From: DATKNA01 sp963786765
GTDB taxonomy: Bacteria; Actinomycetota; Actinomycetes; Actinomycetales; Kineosporiaceae
Assembly (NCBI GenBank): GCA_963786765.1
Contig: CAWBAJ010000019.1
Location: 191,821-255,820, forward strand
Length of the DNA: 64,000 bases
Direction: 5' to 3'
The position numbers and the translations under genes were made by a program. Below the pieces are notes generated by a model. It was not told where the DNA came from. It saw only the letters and a list, made by a program, of their open reading frames with translations, and searched no databases. Shown here in pieces: positions 61,890 through 64,000 of the stretch (positions within the stretch are counted from its first letter, which is position 1; each line of letters starts with the position of its first letter).

Positions 61890-64000
61890 ATGGGCGGGGG
61901 ACGCGACGGTGAACGTACAGCGACGCACGACCCGGTTCGGTTCGTGCGGGGGATGCCGTCGGAGGCGAGCCGGGAGGCGCTGCGGGATCTCGCCGCGGAG
62001 GTCCTGGGCGACGAGCTCCTGGACGATCGGGACCTGCCTGAGGCGGTGTCGTGTCCCGGCGAGCGGGCCGAGCAGGGCGCGGCTCTACTGGGGCAGATTG
62101 TCGACGTGTTCGTGGGGGCGCGGCGCCTGGCGGACTGGGCCCTGTGGTTGCAGTTGGCCGCAGCGGCGCACCTGGTCGGTCGGTGGCAGTCCAGCCCGCC
62201 GATCGTGGACGGCGCCCTGCCCGACCTGGCCGAGGAGGCCGACGCGGGCTGCAGTCCCGCGGGTGCGCTGGCCGGTCGGCTTTGGCGGGTGGTGGATCAG
62301 TTGGACATCTGGGGGCCGGTCGACACCGGTGACCTCGCGGAGGAGTTCGTGGCTGCGGAGATCAGCGCCGCGGCCGGGCTGAGCCACTACGGGGCGAAGA
62401 ACGTGGTGGACGCCGCGAGGACGTTGTTCATGACCGACCGGCTGCCCCGAACCCGCCAGGTGCTGCGCGCCGGCCTGCTGGACTGGACCAAGCTGCGCAC
62501 CATCCTGACCGCCACGCAGAGCCTGGATGACCGGGTCTGCGGGCTGGTCGAGGCCCGGGTGATCCCGGACGCCGACCTGGTGGTCGCCGACCCGTTGGAC
62601 ACCCTCGCCGACCCCGCCCGGCCGGGCCGGGACCTGCCGGGCGTAGCCCGCCTGACCAACCCGGCGCTGCAGGCCGCACTGGCCGAAGCGATCACCGCGA
62701 TAGACGCCGAGGCCGCCGCCCGCCGGGCCGCCAAGGCCCGCCGCGATCGGTACGTGGCGGGCAAGCCGCTGCCGGATGCGATGGGCCGGATCGAGATCAC
62801 CACCCGGCAGGAAGAGGTCGTCGCCGTCTTGGCCGGCCTTGACCACGCGGTCGCCGCCGCCAAGCACGCCGGCGACACCCGCACGGCCGACCAGATCCGG
62901 ACCGATCACGCCATCCACCTGCTCACCGACGGCGCTCACGGCTTGGACGCCTACCCCGGCGACCCCGACATCGAGTACGACGATCCGGAGGACGTCGACA
63001 ACGACGACCCACCCGAGGCCGACCTGTCCGAGGACCACCGTGACAGCGCGACAAGAGCCGCCGACCCGAGGAGCCGGGCCGGCGGGAGCGGGCGGCGGCG
63101 GAAGCGGCGGGGACGGTACGGGCGACGAGGCCTGCAGGTGCGCCTGACGGTGCCGTTGGGGACGTGGCTGGGCTTGGCCGAGGACCCCGCAGTCCTGGAC
63201 GGGTACGGCCCGCTGCCGGCCGCCCTGGCCCGCCAGATCGCCTCCGAAGCCGCCCGCGACCACCCCACCACCACCACCTGGCGGTGCGTGGTCGTCCACG
63301 ACCGGCACGCCACCGTGCTGGGTGTCGGGGACATTCTCCCGACCCCTCGTTACCGTCCGACCGGGCGGCAGAAGACGTTCGTGCGGACCGCCGACACCTT
63401 CTGCGTCTTCCCCGGCTGCCGCGCCCAATCCTGGCGCTGCGACATCGACCACCGGCGCCCCTACGACCACGACAATCCCGCCGAGGGCGGTCCCACCTGC
63501 ACCTGCAACCTGCACGCGCTGTGCCGACGGCACCACCGCCTCAAGACCGCCGGCCTCACCACTGCGCACCTCCTCGCGCACGAGGAGACCGAGCCTGCGC
63601 CCGAGGCAGACGACGACCGCCGCAGCGGCGACGCCGCCCAGGCGAACGTGCGCGACGAGGTTCCCGTGGTCCTCGGCGAGATCCCCGGCGAGCTCCCGCC
63701 CGGCTCCCTGGAGTGGCGCACCTGGACCGGGCGCCGCTACGACTACCGGCCACCCCGCGCCACCCCGGCACCCGCCGACCCCGAACTCGTCGCCCGCTGC
63801 GCCACCCTCAGCCGCCAAGCCGACCGCGATCAAGAGAGCGGTCAGGTGCTCGGCACCGAGGACGGCGCCCTCGCCCACTGGGACCGCACCCGCCGCAGAC
63901 TGCTGGAACGCGAAGCACTCCGCGAAGCCCGCCGCAACCACCGCGGCGCCCGCACCCAGGCCGCCTGGCACGACAACGACCCCGACGCACCCCCGCCCTT
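61890..64000 (+). CDS. DUF222 / HNH endonuclease domain protein (13E12-repeat family), partial
   Basis: Open from ATG 61890 to the window edge (703 codons, no stop). The N-terminal DUF222 region spans about residues 40-300 ('GLSHYGAKNVVDAARTLFMT', 'DWTKLRTILTATQSLDDRVC'). An acidic linker follows at ~350-380 ('DDPEDVDNDDPPEADLSED'), then a basic patch. The HNH nuclease lies at ~505-550: 'FCVFPGCRAQSWRCDIDHRR', 'CTCNLHALCRRHHRLKTAG', with the paired Cys and the catalytic Asp-His. Multi-copy family in actinobacteria, sometimes called 13E12 repeat proteins; several M. tuberculosis copies carry SOS boxes, as here. Role unknown: mobile DNA or repair are both proposed. Confidence 0.9.
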   Translation, partial: MGGGRDGERTATHDPVRFVRGMPSEASREALRDLAAEVLGDELLDDRDLPEAVSCPGERAEQGAALLGQIVDVFVGARRLADWALWLQLAAAAHLVGRWQSSPPIVDGALPDLAEEADAGCSPAGALAGRLWRVVDQLDIWGPVDTGDLAEEFVAAEISAAAGLSHYGAKNVVDAARTLFMTDRLPRTRQVLRAGLLDWTKLRTILTATQSLDDRVCGLVEARVIPDADLVVADPLDTLADPARPGRDLPGVARLTNPALQAALAEAITAIDAEAAARRAAKARRDRYVAGKPLPDAMGRIEITTRQEEVVAVLAGLDHAVAAAKHAGDTRTADQIRTDHAIHLLTDGAHGLDAYPGDPDIEYDDPEDVDNDDPPEADLSEDHRDSATRAADPRSRAGGSGRRRKRRGRYGRRGLQVRLTVPLGTWLGLAEDPAVLDGYGPLPAALARQIASEAARDHPTTTTWRCVVVHDRHATVLGVGDILPTPRYRPTGRQKTFVRTADTFCVFPGCRAQSWRCDIDHRRPYDHDNPAEGGPTCTCNLHALCRRHHRLKTAGLTTAHLLAHEETEPAPEADDDRRSGDAAQANVRDEVPVVLGEIPGELPPGSLEWRTWTGRRYDYRPPRATPAPADPELVARCATLSRQADRDQESGQVLGTEDGALAHWDRTRRRLLEREALREARRNHRGARTQAAWHDNDPDAPPP

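Noticed and set aside
61890..64000. Group II intron or homing endonuclease in a mobile element
   Set aside because: The HNH domain is attached to DUF222, not to a reverse transcriptase or LAGLIDADG unit, and no element ends are visible before the window closes.

Overview
The window is a single stretch of high-GC actinobacterial chromosome (roughly 70-75 % G+C by eye, GTG starts very common). Its backbone is the conserved housekeeping block seen in Streptomyces and relatives: ddl, DUF3515, Lrp-like, thiL, rpmB, DAK2, recG, rsmD, coaD, DUF177, rpmF, rnc, mutM, acyP, smc, ftsY, amt-glnB-glnD, ffh, rpsP-khpA-rimM-trmD-rplS, lepB x2, rnhB, DUF2469, yraN-comM-dprA, xerC-whiG, rpsB-tsf-pyrH-frr, cdsA and rlmN. 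A WhiG/FliA sigma factor, a DivIVA-domain protein and an SOS-boxed DUF222-HNH gene all fit an actinomycete. I cannot name the genus; a Frankiales/Geodermatophilales/Sporichthyales-like organism is a guess.

Layout. 0-15 kb: cell wall and thiamine genes, ribosomal protein L28, recG, coenzyme A and RNA/DNA repair genes, a lone AbiEi-like gene, and a CapA-type phosphoesterase next to a PIG-V-like mannosyltransferase. 15-25 kb: smc, a three-gene ABC-2 exporter on the minus strand, ftsY, an internally deleted thiolase remnant, a VOC protein and a class C beta-lactamase-fold hydrolase. 25-35 kb: the ammonium sensing group amt-glnB-glnD, then ffh, an amidohydrolase and two large membrane proteins. 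35-47 kb: ribosome maturation and secretion genes, then DNA uptake/recombination genes and whiG. 47-57 kb: a repeat-rich convergent intergenic region, an M23 peptidase, an aminotransferase, rpsB-tsf, pyrH-frr-cdsA and rlmN. 57-64 kb: DivIVA-domain protein, TetR regulator divergent from a propionyl/acetyl-CoA synthetase, a SAM methyltransferase, and a partial DUF222-HNH gene.

How genes work together. Amt, PII (GlnB) and GlnD form the ammonium uptake and sensing circuit. FtsY and Ffh are the two GTPases of the SRP pathway; the two LepB peptidases act downstream of it. RpsP, RimM, TrmD and L19 are a translation operon; S2, EF-Ts, UMP kinase, RRF and CdsA a second one. ComM, DprA and XerC handle DNA.

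Two cautions. First, about twenty genes between 0.2-15 kb and 45.7-56.5 kb carry one-base frameshifts, mostly in G/C runs, including essential genes (smc, tsf, coaD, rnc); genes from about 15 to 45 kb have none. This looks like local sequence error rather than gene decay, so coordinates of these genes span the intended product. Second, no clearly new multi-gene system is visible. The most unusual material is non-coding: a dispersed ~77-bp palindrome family with GATCATG arms, a second palindrome family with TTGTGTGCGCT arms, an array of three 24-bp direct repeats downstream of whiG, and several tandem repeats; plus a miniature thiolase that keeps all three catalytic residues.
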